Below, one piece after another: positions 1-10,429 of a DNA stretch of 64,000 nt (positions are counted from its first letter, which is position 1; each line of letters opens with the position of its first letter). Below the pieces are notes generated by a model. The model made no database searches, was not told the origin of the DNA, and was given only the letters and a program-made list of their open reading frames with translations. This DNA comes from Pseudoips prasinana. Lineage: Eukaryota; Arthropoda; Insecta; Lepidoptera; Nolidae. A program made the position numbers and the translations under genes. Location of the stretch: assembly GCA_951640165.1 (NCBI GenBank), contig OX621263.1:3742501-3806500 (forward strand), written 5' to 3'.

Positions 1-945
1 TAAATATTTAAGTGTCAAATTTTTGGTCACGCTGTTGTAGTTCCTGAATTGAACGAACTTAGTCTTTTGAATGTTAACTGTCAAGTTATTTTCACCTAAC
101 CATTCTGTAATGGTTTTAATCGTCCCATTCAGTGTTTTTTCATAAATTTCTACTCTAGAATTTTCGGGAATCATCACCGAAATATCATCAGCAAATAACG
201 TGCACTTATGGGATGTCATTTTAGGAATGTCATTAATATAGGGTAGAAAGAGAAGTGGCTCTTATATACTCCCCTGAGGAACTCCAAATTCGTTTAATTT
301 ATTATTAGATTGATACGTAGTTGAAGTTAGTTTTTCGTCTACACGAGTAATTTCTACGAATTGTTTCCGTTCTTTTAGATAACTATCTAACCAGTTAAGA
401 ATCACAAAGTGCTTTTAGACAAATGTGAGCGTTATGGTATTAGAGGCATAGCTTCTAATACCATAACGCTCACATTTGTCTAAAAGCACTTTGTGATTCA
501 CAAAATCAAATGCGCTGGACATATCAAAGAATATTGATGCTACCCGTTTTCTCTTATTTAAATATTCGTTTATGGTTTTTACTAATTGATACCCAGCTAA
601 AGTGGTGGATTTATTTTTCTGAAAGCCATTTTGTTCTTCAGACAAGATATTATGTTTGTTCAAGAAACTGGTAAGACGAGAATGCATCAATTTTTCATAG
701 ACTTTCGCTATTATTGGTATAAGAGTGATTGGCCTGTAATTTGCAACTTCTTCTTCGTTGTCCTTTTTATGCAAAGGTTTAATAATTGAAATTTTCAATT
801 TGTCGGGAAAAATACCCTGGAAGAAGGATAGATTCACTAGATGGCATAAAATTGCTGCAAGTTGAAAACCACATTTTTTTATTATTTTTGTTGCTATGCC
901 ATCGTAACCAACAGCAGTGGTATCTTTTAGGGACTTAATAGTTTT
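1..945 (-). pseudogene. LINE ORF2 reverse transcriptase, interrupted by an inverted duplication
   Basis: Minus-strand RT domain. Visible in order: TTAVGYDGIATKIIK, FPDKLKISIIKPLHKK, ANYRPITLIPIIAK, QNGFQKNKSTT, FFDMSSAFDFVNH, then after the hairpin NWLDSYLKERKQFVEI, NEFGVPQGSI, FLPYINDIPKM and LFADDISVMI. FADD is the catalytic motif. Between YGIR and NWLDSYL the coding sequence turns back on itself (399-499), which introduces stops. The VPQGSI block is followed by a stop near 262. The element continues beyond base 1. Confidence 0.8.
399..499. repeat. Perfect 46-bp inverted repeat, 9-nt loop
   Basis: Bases 399-444 are the exact reverse complement of 454-499. One arm is the RT coding sequence for the VNHKVLLDKCERYGIR region; the other is its inverted copy. 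It breaks an otherwise readable RT frame, so the inversion happened after the element inserted. Confidence 0.9.
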
Positions 946-950
946 TTTTA

Positions 951-1158
951 AATAAATAAATAAAATAAAAAAGGTTTTTATTCACGTAGACTTTAAAAAA
1001 GCGCTTGTAAATAGTCAGAACATGTTTGTTGTAATACAGTTATTATTTCTAGTTGCATATTACAGATATTTAGGTACACGGAATGTTAAAACATTTATAC
1101 AATTTATTTTATAATTGTAGTGATAATTAGCTAGCTTGTATTAAGTTATTGTCAAGTT
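951..1158 (-). mobile_element. Short retroelement insertion (5'-truncated LINE 3' end or SINE)
   Basis: About 208 bp inserted in the ORF2 above. The flanks share an A/T-rich target-site duplication, roughly GTTTTTAAA (941-952 and 1159-1167). On the minus strand it ends with ACGTGAATAAA and a TTTATTTTATTT tail, typical of a LINE 3' end. A second copy of the same 3' end lies at about 15725-15955. Confidence 0.65.
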
Positions 1159-2560
1159 GTTTTTAAAATTTCATCCTCTGTGCAGGGTGCTAGAAATATT
1201 GTGTGGCTATTTAACTGTATCTGTTTATAGCTTGGTATTTTGCTACTGGGTTTGTTTGTCTTTGATATAATATAGAAGTCGTTAAAGGTGTTTGCTATGT
1301 CAGTTGGATTCTGAATAATCTTATTTTGATAATAATTTTTTTTTATGTCATCAGTTATTTTAATATTGTCAACTTTACCTTCTATTATTTGCCATGATGC
1401 TCTGCACTTATTTTTAGCCCTTTTAATATTTTTTTTATTAACATTCCTTTTTGATTCAACGATGCATTTTTTTAGGAGTTTAGCATAAGCGGTAAAAGTT
1501 TGTTTATTTTGTTCATTACAGCCCTTGTAGCATAAAAATCTAAGCTTCCTTTTGGTAATAGACGATAGTTTAATGCCCTTAGTTATCCATTTTGCAGTAG
1601 TTATTTTCGTGTTAGTTTTTACCTTTATCGAGGGAAAACACAGATTGTAGAAGGTTAATAACTCAGTGTAAAATATGTTAAATGCGTTGTTGCAATGTTC
1701 TTCGTTTAATACATCACGCCAAGATAAGTTACATATGCAATTAATAAACATTACTATATTTTCTTCACAGTAGTCCCTTTTAATCATATAGATGTATAGG
1801 ACCATTGGTTTATTATTCTTAATAGGAAATGCTAAACTTTGTCCCGTGTTGTGGTCCGATAGATAAAGTTGGTGAGTGTTACCTTGAGCATCTTTCATGT
1901 TGCTCAAAATATGATCTTGCAGGAGTTTTGGCGCGTAGGTGTATTTATGTGAAATTCTAAGTTATGTGTGAGAGTAAAGTCTTTTAACAGGTTTGTGGGT
2001 GTGTCTTCTCTAAGAGTATTTATATTAAAGTCTCCCGTCAGAATAAGTCTTTTATTCTCTTTAAGATTCAGTTTATGCATTAAAAGTTCAAGTTTTTCGG
2101 AAAAGAGATGCAAGATTAAAGTAGGTTTTCTATATACACATATAGCTACACATTGCAATGTTGGAATTTCTACACCACAACATTCAAAGGTCTTTTCAGT
2201 GGATATTTCATTACAAACTCGAAGAATCTTATAGTCTAGAGACGTATGTAGTAAAATACAGACCCCACCACGCTTCTCCCTTCTTCTCGAAAAACAACTG
2301 GCTAGTTTAAAATCATGTAGACAAATGTTTGCCTCATCCCCATCCTTCACAAATGTCTCAGAGAAACATAGTATTTTAATTTCATTTTTTTGTTCCTTGA
2401 ATTCGTTCAAACATAGGTCAACCTGGTCTAATTTATTTAAAAGTCCCGCGATATTTTGATGGAATAAAATTATTCTATTGTTTATATTGAGTTTCTGACA
2501 TGCATATTTAGATTGATTTAATTACGAATAGTTTTGCACTCGAAAAAAAATATCATGTGT
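1159..2560 (-). pseudogene. LINE ORF2 N-terminal part: AP endonuclease and linker
   Basis: Minus-strand remains of an APE-type endonuclease. In order: LFHQNIAGLLNKLDQVD near 2470, ILCFSETFV near 2370, GGVCILLH near 2260, ICVYRKP near 2130, LILTGDFNIN near 2050, then DHILSNMKDAQ and LSDHNTGQS near 1860. These are the metal-binding and catalytic blocks that nick target DNA before reverse transcription. The frame changes by one base near 1910-1920, so the domain is not translated whole. The linker (WITKGIKLSSITKRKLRFL) follows and is cut by a repeat insertion at 1158. Confidence 0.75.
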
Positions 2561-2689
2561 AACTGCAACTTTGAAGTCGTTGTGTGACGGCTTAGTCTGA
2601 GTAAATGAATTTTTCGAAGTTTTTTGTGACATATATATGTTGTATTTATATTTATCTGCTAAAATTAATATCTCTTTGTGAAGTAGTCT

Positions 2690-3817
2690 TCATTTAATTA
2701 TATACCTAGGAACACAATAAGGTGAATTATTGATAACATGTCTTGTTTCTACAAATTTAACGTGTGACATATTCGAACAGGTCAATCTTATGAGATTATT
2801 CACCATTCTTACATTAAGGTGATGACTATTTTCAATAGAAGCTAGTAAAACATTGGTATGGGTGAGCTTACTTAGTCTATAATACAAATTTGCCTGCATT
2901 TTAGTTGGGTTACATTCGTTGCCGCCTATTATTAAGATAAGATAATCCAGTTTTGTAAAGTTCTTACACAATGAGAGGCATGAAAATAGTAACTCTTCAG
3001 TAGGGGCCTGCGGTTTTAAGATAGCAGAAACTAAGAAGTCATTTCCAAGATAACGTTGTAGTTGCAATCTTATTCCTTTGCCATATTCATGACCGATGAT
3101 TAACACTCTCTGTTTCTTCTCGCAAGTATAAATATCCTTCCTATGTTGACTTTCAACACATATTGCTTGATTATTTGGTAAAGGCGTCGAATAACTATGT
3201 GCTCTGGGCGAAGTTTTGATTTGGTTCAAATCTTTATGTAAATTGGAACTATCCACCAGCCCTATGGGATCCAATACCTCCGGGTTTTCATTTATTTGAG
3301 ACTGATCGTCGAAAGTATGTTCAGATTTACCCATTTCGCCACACATCTTCTTATTATTGGTAATATTCAAAAAGTTATTTGTGTTTGAGTTCCTTGAGTT
3401 ATCCTCCCTAATTATTCCCAGGTCTGAACAGCTGTTATTTATTTCGTCATTAGAGATTGTGTGCATTGTGACGCTACGCCTTTTTTTCTTGCTGCTACTT
3501 TTTGTATTTATGGGTGACTCAGTGCACACTAATTTAAAATTATTTATAGTGGTCTGTTGACTTTCAATTTGTGTTTTTAAGTTAGTGTTTTCTAGTGATA
3601 AGTTATCAATTTCTACATGGGCACTTTTTAACTGTTCTCTTAACATGTTCACCTCGATTTTCAACTCCTCTAGCTCATTGTGCAGTCTCGTTGACAGGTC
3701 GGGTAAGCTTCTGGTTAAATAGTCAGATTGTATTGATGTAAACGAGGAATTATAGAAGGACTCGTTTACATTTTTCGTACGTCTAAGTGTTACATTGTTT
3801 CCATCCATGTCATCCAT
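2690..3817 (-). CDS. LINE ORF1 protein with coiled coil and esterase-like (SGNH-type) domain
   Basis: Open frame of 375 codons from the ATG at 3817; an in-frame upstream ATG at 3844 would add nine residues. Residues about 45-100 form a leucine-rich heptad region (LHNELEELKIEVNMLREQL), a likely coiled coil for trimerisation or RNA binding. A basic Ser/Lys patch (SSSKKKRRS) follows. The C-terminal part holds RVLIIGHEYGKGIRLQLQRY and DYLILIIGGNEC, which match the first block and the GGND-like block of the SGNH esterase domain known in ORF1 of CR1-type elements. The usual nucleophile motif GDS reads GHE here, so hydrolase activity is doubtful. It lies just upstream of the ORF2 remains of the same element. 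It is the best-preserved frame of this element. Confidence 0.7.
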   Translation of the reverse strand: MDDMDGNNVTLRRTKNVNESFYNSSFTSIQSDYLTRSLPDLSTRLHNELEELKIEVNMLREQLKSAHVEIDNLSLENTNLKTQIESQQTTINNFKLVCTESPINTKSSSKKKRRSVTMHTISNDEINNSCSDLGIIREDNSRNSNTNNFLNITNNKKMCGEMGKSEHTFDDQSQINENPEVLDPIGLVDSSNLHKDLNQIKTSPRAHSYSTPLPNNQAICVESQHRKDIYTCEKKQRVLIIGHEYGKGIRLQLQRYLGNDFLVSAILKPQAPTEELLFSCLSLCKNFTKLDYLILIIGGNECNPTKMQANLYYRLSKLTHTNVLLASIENSHHLNVRMVNNLIRLTCSNMSHVKFVETRHVINNSPYCVPRYIIK

Positions 3818-3849
3818 TATAACTAAATTCAAAATATATTTCAAATCGT

Positions 3850-5718
3850 GTAAATAAACCTTTTTGTCGGAACACTAAGACGACGCGTTCATTTAAACCC
3901 GCCGTATAACCACATCGGCTGCACTCACAGGTGAAAGTGGTGTTGAAAATCTTGCATGCATTTGGTTTGAATTGGTGACGTATTTATTTCATGTTTTCTG
4001 TTGCACAGCCTGCTCCCCTGATGAGGAATCGAAACACGTATGCGTTCAAGAATGCTTGGGGTGTCAATTAAACCATTAATCACTTTAAACATAATTGTTA
4101 CATCAGAAGCTCTTCTGCGCGAGTGTAGGGAAGTAACTTTGTAGTGATTTGGCCTGTCTTGATACGATGGCAGAGTGCGGCACTTGTGGTCAGTGTGTGC
4201 AATATGATACATAAACCTCTTTTAAATTTGTTCAATTCGGTCTGAATGGACCTGATATCCCGGGCTCCAAACATTGCAGCAATATTCGAGTAAACTGCGT
4301 ACTATGGTGTTGAAAATGGCAATTGTTAGTGTCGGATTCTGAAAACTTCCCATCTGACGTCCAATAAACCCTGAAAGTTTTTATGCCTTTTTTGTTATTT
4401 CGTCTATATAAAATCTAAAAGTCAAAGCAGAATCTAATAATACCCCTAAGTCACGAATGACTGAAACTTTTATAATTATATCTTGTATTTTATAGACACC
4501 AACGCAAGATTTCTTTTTTCGTGTAAATTTTATATAAAGCACTTGTCTGGATTTAAAGCCATACAATTTGACACGCACCAGTTCTCTACTTTTTTAATGT
4601 CAGCTTGTAAGCATTGCATATCATTGACACTTGATATACTTCTGTAGATCTTTAAATCATCTGCGTAGATTTTAAAATAACTTGTAATGGTATGGGCAAG
4701 GTCGTTAATGAAAATTAAAAAGAAAAGGGGGCCTAAATGTGATCCTTGCGGTACACCTGTTGGAGCTAAAAACTGGTAAGATTTATATCCACAAACTGAT
4801 ACTAGTTGTGAACGATTTAAAAGATATGACTGGCACCACCTCAGTAAGGAACCATGAATGCCCATTGAGGAGAGCTTTTCAAGAAGTATCGAGTGATTTA
4901 CCAAATCAAAGGCCTTCCGGAAGTCCGTATAAATAGCATGGACTTCTTTATTGTTGTGCAATGCTTCAGAAATATCCGTTACAAATTCTATTAAGTTGGC
5001 GGTAGTAGATTTATGTGGCAAGAAGCCATGTTGGTTATTATTAATCTTGGTGCCAATATGCGAGAGAATTTTCCTTTGGACCAATGACTCGAAAACCTTC
5101 CCAGGGGTAGATAGAATAGAAATAGGGCGATAGTTAGAGATAACATCTGGTTCGCCGAATTTGAATATGGGTGTTATATGAGCCAATTTCCATGCTGAAG
5201 GGAAAACACCCGATTTCAGAGATTTACGGAAAATTATTGCAAGAGGAATGTGTAACAGATCAGCACAAGTTTTAAGCAGAATCGGTGGGAGTTCGTCAGG
5301 TCCTGCTCCCTTTTCACTGTCTACATCTTTTAGAGATCTACGAACCATCTCGTCAGATATTATGCAATTATGAAAGGCAAAATGTTCAACATTATTTGAT
5401 CTTGAATTGTTTAGAGCTGGTTTTAAAACATGTGAATTATAAATGGACTGAAAATTCCTTGCAAAAAAAAATTGTTATTTCCTTGCCGCCCTTAACAAAT
5501 GTATCATCTAAACGCATATCACTCAAAATAGTTGAACTGCATGCTTTTTGGGATTTTAAGTATTTCCAGAAATATTGAGGACACTTACGAAGATTTTCGC
5601 CTACTTTTTGTTTAAAGTTATTGTAACAATATTTAATTATTTCGTCACATCTTGTCCTTAGGAGATTAAATGTTGCTTTATCAACTGGGTTGCCATATTT
5701 TCTATATATTGAGTGATT
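3850..5718 (-). mobile_element. Jockey-clade LINE, 5'-truncated, degenerate RT
   Basis: Minus-strand RT with linker. The linker reads FKQKVGENLRKCPQYFWKYL (about 5600). RT blocks: GPDELPPILLK, FPSAWKLAHITPIFK, SNYRPISILSTPGKV, NNQHGFLPHKSTT, IYTDFRKAFDLVNH, APTGVPQGSHLGPLFF and YFKIYADDLKIY. Thumb and C-terminal pieces are in shifted frames at 4578-4381 (IRDLGVLLDSALTF) and 4212-3925 (HYKVTSLHSRRRASDVTIMF). The main frame is 5348-4530. VPQGSHLG has His where Ile is usual. The 5' end stops at about 5718, exactly where the tail of the next LINE begins, so that element may have inserted into this one. Confidence 0.8.
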
Positions 5719-6395
5719 TTATTATTATTAAGTGTATATCACACTAGCAGCTAGTAAACTGATGCGTGTGTTTTTGTTTGCAATTTGGAAAATTTGTCAA
5801 GTCTATTTTTGAAGCAGTTTAAATTGGGTGCCTTTATGACAGTTTCAGGAAGTTTATTCCACTCATTGACCACACGGTTTGGCAGGAAGTGTTTCAGTGG
5901 ATTGCTTTTGTGCGGTATTCTGCTTAATTTTAGGGAGTGTCCTCTCAGATATTGATTGTCACTTAGAGTAAACAAGTCCCTAATTCCTGCTACATTGTAG
6001 GACCCAGACAACATTTTTTAGGTTTCAATGAGACTTCCCCTCTGTCTACGTTTTTCGAGAGAAGTGAGGCCAAGGTCTTTTAATCGTTCCTCATATGGTT
6101 TGTTTCTCAGTACTGAAGCCATTTTTGTCGCTCTTCTCTGGACCTTCTCTAATAGCATGATGTCTTTCTTCATCATTAATTTTTTTCTTGAAGGGCTTTG
6201 AGTTATGAGGAACTGAACCACATTGGATACTTTTCATTGCAACTGTTGCGCATAGGTGTATATTTGAAGATGATTGGATTTAAAATGTCGTAAAAAATGT
6301 TTAGCATGTCATCAACGTGATCTACATCCTTCCATATGTTATTCCAATCGATTTTTGCAAGTTCTTCATTTTTTAAACAATAGACGGCCATAAAA
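5719..6395 (-). mobile_element. CR1/Jockey-like LINE with large internal deletion
   Basis: The minus strand from about 6390 encodes the linker upstream of RT (DWNNIWKDVDHVDDMLNIFY, then [11 protein letters not shown]). It then jumps near 6215 to the extreme C-terminus ([37 protein letters not shown], and, after one frame change near 6015, FLPNRVVNEWNKLPETVIK). The whole RT palm, several hundred residues, is missing. The 3' tail is an AAT-rich run at 5711-5730. Confidence 0.65.
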
Positions 6396-6470
6396 AAAAT
6401 TAATAAGGTGTCTTTTCGTTTTCAGGGGTCTTTTTTTAATTAATCTCAATACTAGGATGGAGAAAATCTT

Positions 6471-6543
6471 TTGGTTCAATACTCGTTTGAGCTCCAACGA
6501 GTATTGAACCAAGAGATTTTGGTTCAATACTCTTGAACCAAAA
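6471..6543. repeat. Two adjacent small-loop hairpins sharing one motif
   Basis: 17-bp arms 6471-6487 and 6496-6512 (8-nt loop), then 11-bp arms 6517-6527 and 6533-6543 (5-nt loop). Both are built from the word TTGGTTCAATACTC, which appears three times in alternating orientation. Confidence 0.8.
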
Positions 6544-7150
6544 ATATTGTGAGATTGACTTTATATCTTTTCTAGATTATTCTAGCTAGTTTGTAGATTA
6601 TACTAGAATATTATTTTATTTGCGGCTATAGTACTCGGCCAAAGCACCCCGCGAAGTATTGTAGCCCTCGACACCAAAGGTCAGGCTTCCACCGCGTTTT
6701 GGACAGCAAATGTCCTTAATAGGGATACTCTTTTATTACAATTACAGAAAGGTCTGTGTGGGTTGTTAGTCATAGTCAATGTCCTTTGAAAACAAGAGAC
6801 ATGAGAGGGCTTATTCTTTTGACTACCCTAACCTTTATTTATTACAAAAATATATATGACTCTAGTTCATAGTGTATATATATATATATAATATCAAGGT
6901 AAACATTTACATATGGATAATATTTATAATTAACCTTATGTAGTAACACAAAAGCCTTAATTTTTCATAAGTAACTTCTTGGATTCTCCAATGTTGTAAT
7001 ATCTTCAGAAAGCTTATTTATTGTAAGCAAGTTAATTTCAGACTGGTTCTAATCGCAACCACTGGTTTGACTGTTAACAAAGTCAACCCATAAAAATACT
7101 TCATTATTGTAAGTAAGTAAGTATTTATTTCGCTTAAAAACGTGGTACAT
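6544..7150. other. Intergenic, nothing coding recognised
   Basis: AT-rich DNA. A GC-richer patch at about 6622-6720 has no readable frame. There is a TA microsatellite at 6876-6893. No gene or named repeat was recognised. Confidence 0.5.
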
Positions 7151-7154
7151 ACAG

Positions 7155-7430
7155 GATGTTTCATCATCATCATCATTACAGCTAAGTAAGTCCACTGCTG
7201 GACAAGCCTCCCTCAAGAATCGTCTTGGGGGGATATGCCATAATCGCCACGCTTGGCAGGCGGGTTGGCGATCGCAGTAAGATGGTCATAGTAATCAGAA
7301 GGAAGCTGCTGCCCATCCTCTGGTAGATATTCCCTCGGGTCGACTTCTACGCCCCCCACGGGATGAGATGGGGTGATGATATTCTGATTCTGATATTTGT
7401 CGCCGTCACCACACAGCAGGATACAGGATG
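7155..7430 (-). repeat. Dispersed repeat with a conserved coding-like core (copy 1)
   Basis: About 250 bp closely matching 48165-48410. The minus strand reads GGVEVDPREYLPEDGQQL, then SDYYDHLTAIANPPAKRGD and YGISPQDDS. Frame conservation between the two copies suggests the tail of a mobile-element protein. The end carries a TCATCATCAT run and a GTCCACTGCTGGACAA motif also seen in the RTE tails of this window. Confidence 0.6.
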
Positions 7431-7499
7431 TTTACATAAGGTTTAAGTTCACACATTTTGTCTACAGAGACATGCGAATGTATTTTTACATGTAGTCTT

Positions 7500-7925
7500 A
7501 ATAGCTATAGAATTAATTATTGTAATATAATCTAATACATAATAATAAGAAAAGACCATCATAGTATTATAAAAATAAATAATCAATAATTAGAATGTGT
7601 CAATAATTATTATTATGAATTCACTCCTTATGGTCAAATAATTCAGTAAGGTTGTAGAAGACCTTATATATAAGCCACTGTTTTAATACTGTTTTCATAC
7701 GTATCAGTGACAGTTCTCTGATCCTCTTGGGTACCCTATTAAACACCTTAATGCACATTACAGAGCAGTTCTTTTGGTATAACGTTGTTCTACAGGGTGG
7801 CAATAAAATACGAGTTGGATCTCTTTTTGCGATAATTGATTTCTTATCTAGCGCTGATACAAATTCTCTGGGATTGTTTGTTACGAAAATACAAACTTCG
7901 AGTATATATAATGCTGTCAATGTTA
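7500..7925 (-). mobile_element. LINE 3' end with RT C-terminal tail
   Basis: The frame 7920-7621 encodes about 99 residues of the pattern found at the C-terminus of CR1/R1-like ORF2 (YILEVCIFVTNN, VFNRVPKRIRELSL, KTVLKQWLIYK). It is followed by an AT-rich 3' UTR. It is a 5'-truncated insertion, not a host gene. Confidence 0.55.
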
Positions 7926-7929
7926 ATAA

Positions 7930-8600
7930 ATTATTATTTTTGTATTATTATTATTTGAGTCATCTGCTCAAGGGACTTCGCATTCCTGTCAAGGTTCAAC
8001 AATTCTTGAACTTCAACATCAATTGTATAAGTAATACTATCTTGTATCACTTGTGAAGATTTCGTTCTTTGTATTCATTACCCAAGTAATGACCGCTTGA
8101 TATGAAAGCATTCAATATCAGTAAGAAAAACTGAATATGGTTCTAATTGGAACCACTTATATGACTATTAACTGAGTCAATATTAGTATAATCAATACTT
8201 TGTTAGTAAGTTATTATTCATTAGTGATTCTTGTCAAAAATCAATGATCTCTTGAGCTTCAACATGGTAGAGATGTTGCATAATAACATCTTTGGAACTT
8301 GTGTAAAGTTTCTACTAAATCTTCCATAGAACCTTTGAAGGCTGCTGGGCGGGCGGCCTTAAGTACCAAGACATCATTATAAAACTTAATATTGAAGGTT
8401 AATCCTAACCACAGCACGTCATGCATGCTTTTGTAGAATAGCTCTCTACTAATCTTCCATAGAGAACCAAATAAGACTGCCAGAGACCGGCCTTAAGCAA
8501 CAAGACATCAGTTTTCTCTTCCACTGATAGTACTTATATTCAAGATTAACCCTTTAAAGGCTTTAACATCAGGTAAATAGTTACCTATAAAGGAATACCT
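7930..8600. repeat. Degenerate tandem duplication
   Basis: The stretches 8295-8375 and 8430-8515 resemble each other (CTAATCTTCCATAGA, CGGCCTTAAG, CAAGACATCA). Shorter echoes occur at 7036-7090 and 8110-8170 (GGTTCTAAT...AACCACT, then AGTCAA). No coding frame. Confidence 0.45.
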
Positions 8601-9600
8601 ACTATTAACCCAGTTAATAATACAGGCACCTACTTCTAAATACAGGTAATTATAATATTTATTATCTAACATTGATAGCTTTCATCCAATAATAGATAGA
8701 ATTCTGGTTCAATTGTCGAGTTAGTTTAAACATAGAATTAGTTTTAAAGTATTTGTCTTATAAATACATAAGTAGGTAATACAAACTTTGGATCATCATC
8801 CCCATTCATCTGAACATATCCGTGAATGAGAATAGAATTGTTTTACCATCTTGACTCAACTAAAGTTACCGAGCATTCGTAATAATGTAACACTTTAAAT
8901 AAAAGTAACAAAGCCTCACCTGTGTTCAAAGCTTACCAACACGAGATGACGCTTCCTTCATTATCTCTCCTTTAAAACAAGTGATACTACCAATATTCAG
9001 CATTCTCCACTCTAATCACACCAGAAACAACGCTCGCTTCCAAAAATTCTATAGGACTCCTGAAACCACGCTCAAAACTTCTAAAAAACTCTTTCTTTTT
9101 GGTAGCGTCCCTTGTCGGTTTCCCATATTCCCAAAATGCGTCCTCAATAACGACACTTCCGGTCAGTCTCATTAATTAAATAAATGTAATCTGCATAATC
9201 ATATAAAAATAAATAGTTAATCTTCTATCAAAACGACAGTTAGTATTATTTTACACACATTAATTTATTAATGCATTATCCATTATTGTATATGAATAAT
9301 AAGTAGATCTTTTGTGAAATTCTATAACTGTTCCCATTGGTCGGTTTCAAGATTAAAGAAGGGACTAATCTTTATTGTATCTAGTGATGTGCCTATATGT
9401 AAATTATTACGGTATTTGAACTTGTTTCACACATATTTGCATCGATTAGTCTAAATTTGATAATCAGGCATAATACGAATTAAAATACTATAAATCAGTT
9501 GTTATATTTTGTTTAATTTAAAAGATATTTTGCAACACGCCAGCTAAATTTTAGTACGATTAGCTGGACGAAGGATAAGCGAATAATCTCAACGTGACGA
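8601..9600. other. Intergenic, no confident feature
   Basis: AT-rich. Overlapping open frames on both strands at 8981-9175 could not be assigned; the minus one reads EDAFWEYGKPTRDATKKKEF but shows no known domain. No splice context or promoter was recognised. Confidence 0.4.
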
Positions 9601-9620
9601 GCCAGTATGGTTAGTTACAG

Positions 9621-9698
9621 TGTGACGGTACTGTGTTGGAGAAGAATAACAAGTATTTCTACTTACCATTTGTTTGCAAAAAGAAACTCCAATTTTAA
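9621..9698 (+). pseudogene. Relic of a C-type lectin CTLD1 exon
   Basis: Reads CDGTVLEKNNKYFYLPFVCK then KKLQF and a stop. This is a close match to the end of the second CTLD1 exon of gene 1 (24650-24720). The sequence upstream of the Cys codon is out of register and has an in-frame TAG, and no other lectin exon was found on this strand before 15557, so it looks like a decayed fragment. An AATAAA follows at about 9719, so a terminal exon of a lost gene is possible. Confidence 0.65.
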
Positions 9699-10089
9699 CA
9701 CTGTTTTTTGTTTTTACAATAAAATGTTTTATTGTATAAATTACCCCTTTGCATAGCGTGCCTGAGTTCAGTTGCATCTTCGCCTAAAATCTTCTATTTA
9801 TCAGTTGCATACTATTACTACATAACATTATTACGTACTAAGTATACATATTTACATTCATCATAATGAAGCACTACTTTCCATTGTTTTACGTAATTCT
9901 AAACATTTATATTAATTATATATCTATATTTTTTAAATGGCAATTGCCGAGTTTTCCGCAATTTTTGCCAGTATCTTGTAATGGATCTACATAGGTTTGT
10001 AAAGGTGGGAAGTGTATGAGACTTTAAAAATAAATTACACAAAATAAAATAAATAAAGTTCTTTTTCCAATCCACTAAAATTGTTAAAT

Positions 10090-10265
10090 ATTGGCAATAG
10101 TTTTGTTTACCTAAATTAACTACATTTTGCGCATTGTAAACTACCAAATTATTGTGATTTAAGTATCGATACTTAGTTAATTTCTCCTCGAAGTGATTAT
10201 GAAATTGTAATCTTTGAGAAATAAAGAATTTTGAACCGTCAATTGTAGAAATATTTAAGTATCTG
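10090..10265 (-). repeat. Unknown repeated block (copy 1), partner of 57260-57425
   Basis: The reverse complement of this stretch closely matches 57260-57425 (shared words TTCTTTATTTC, AAAGATTACAATTTCATAAT, AATGTAGTTAAT). A minus-strand frame of 139 codons (10318-9899) runs through it (FFISQRLQFHNHFEEKLTKY), with a splice-acceptor-like TTTGTTTCAG at about 10265. Both copies lie 3' of a lectin exon, in antisense orientation to it. Function unknown. Confidence 0.5.
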
Positions 10266-10429
10266 AAACAAAGACGAACACAGAATAAGTAGTTATTAGT
10301 AAAATTAAACACATACATACATTACATAAGTAATGTAGGAATACTAGAGGTATATTATCACTTTATCTCGTTAGTTGTTATAAATTTAATAAAAGCTTTG
10401 ATAATTAAAGGGTCAGGAAAGAATGAAAG

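Larger units (their letters stand above)
1..3905 (-). mobile_element. CR1/Jockey-like LINE, broken, runs off the left edge
   Basis: One non-LTR retrotransposon read on the minus strand: 5' UTR (about 3905-3818), ORF1 (3817-2690), endonuclease (about 2560-1904), linker (1907-1159) and reverse transcriptase (about 945-1). Continuity is shown by the protein: the linker ends with CTEDEILK at about 1160 and the next block resumes with TIKSLKDTTAVGYDG at about 940, as expected of an uninterrupted RT N-terminus. A 208-bp insertion splits them. The coding sequence is dead: there is a frameshift near 1910 in the endonuclease, the insertion, and a 46-bp inverted duplication at 399-499 in the RT. The clade call rests on an ORF1 with an esterase-like domain and on RT motifs, and is an inference. 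Confidence 0.8.

Noticed and set aside
8981..9175. Overlapping open frames on both strands
   Set aside because: No domain, splice context or repeat match; frames of this size are expected by chance.
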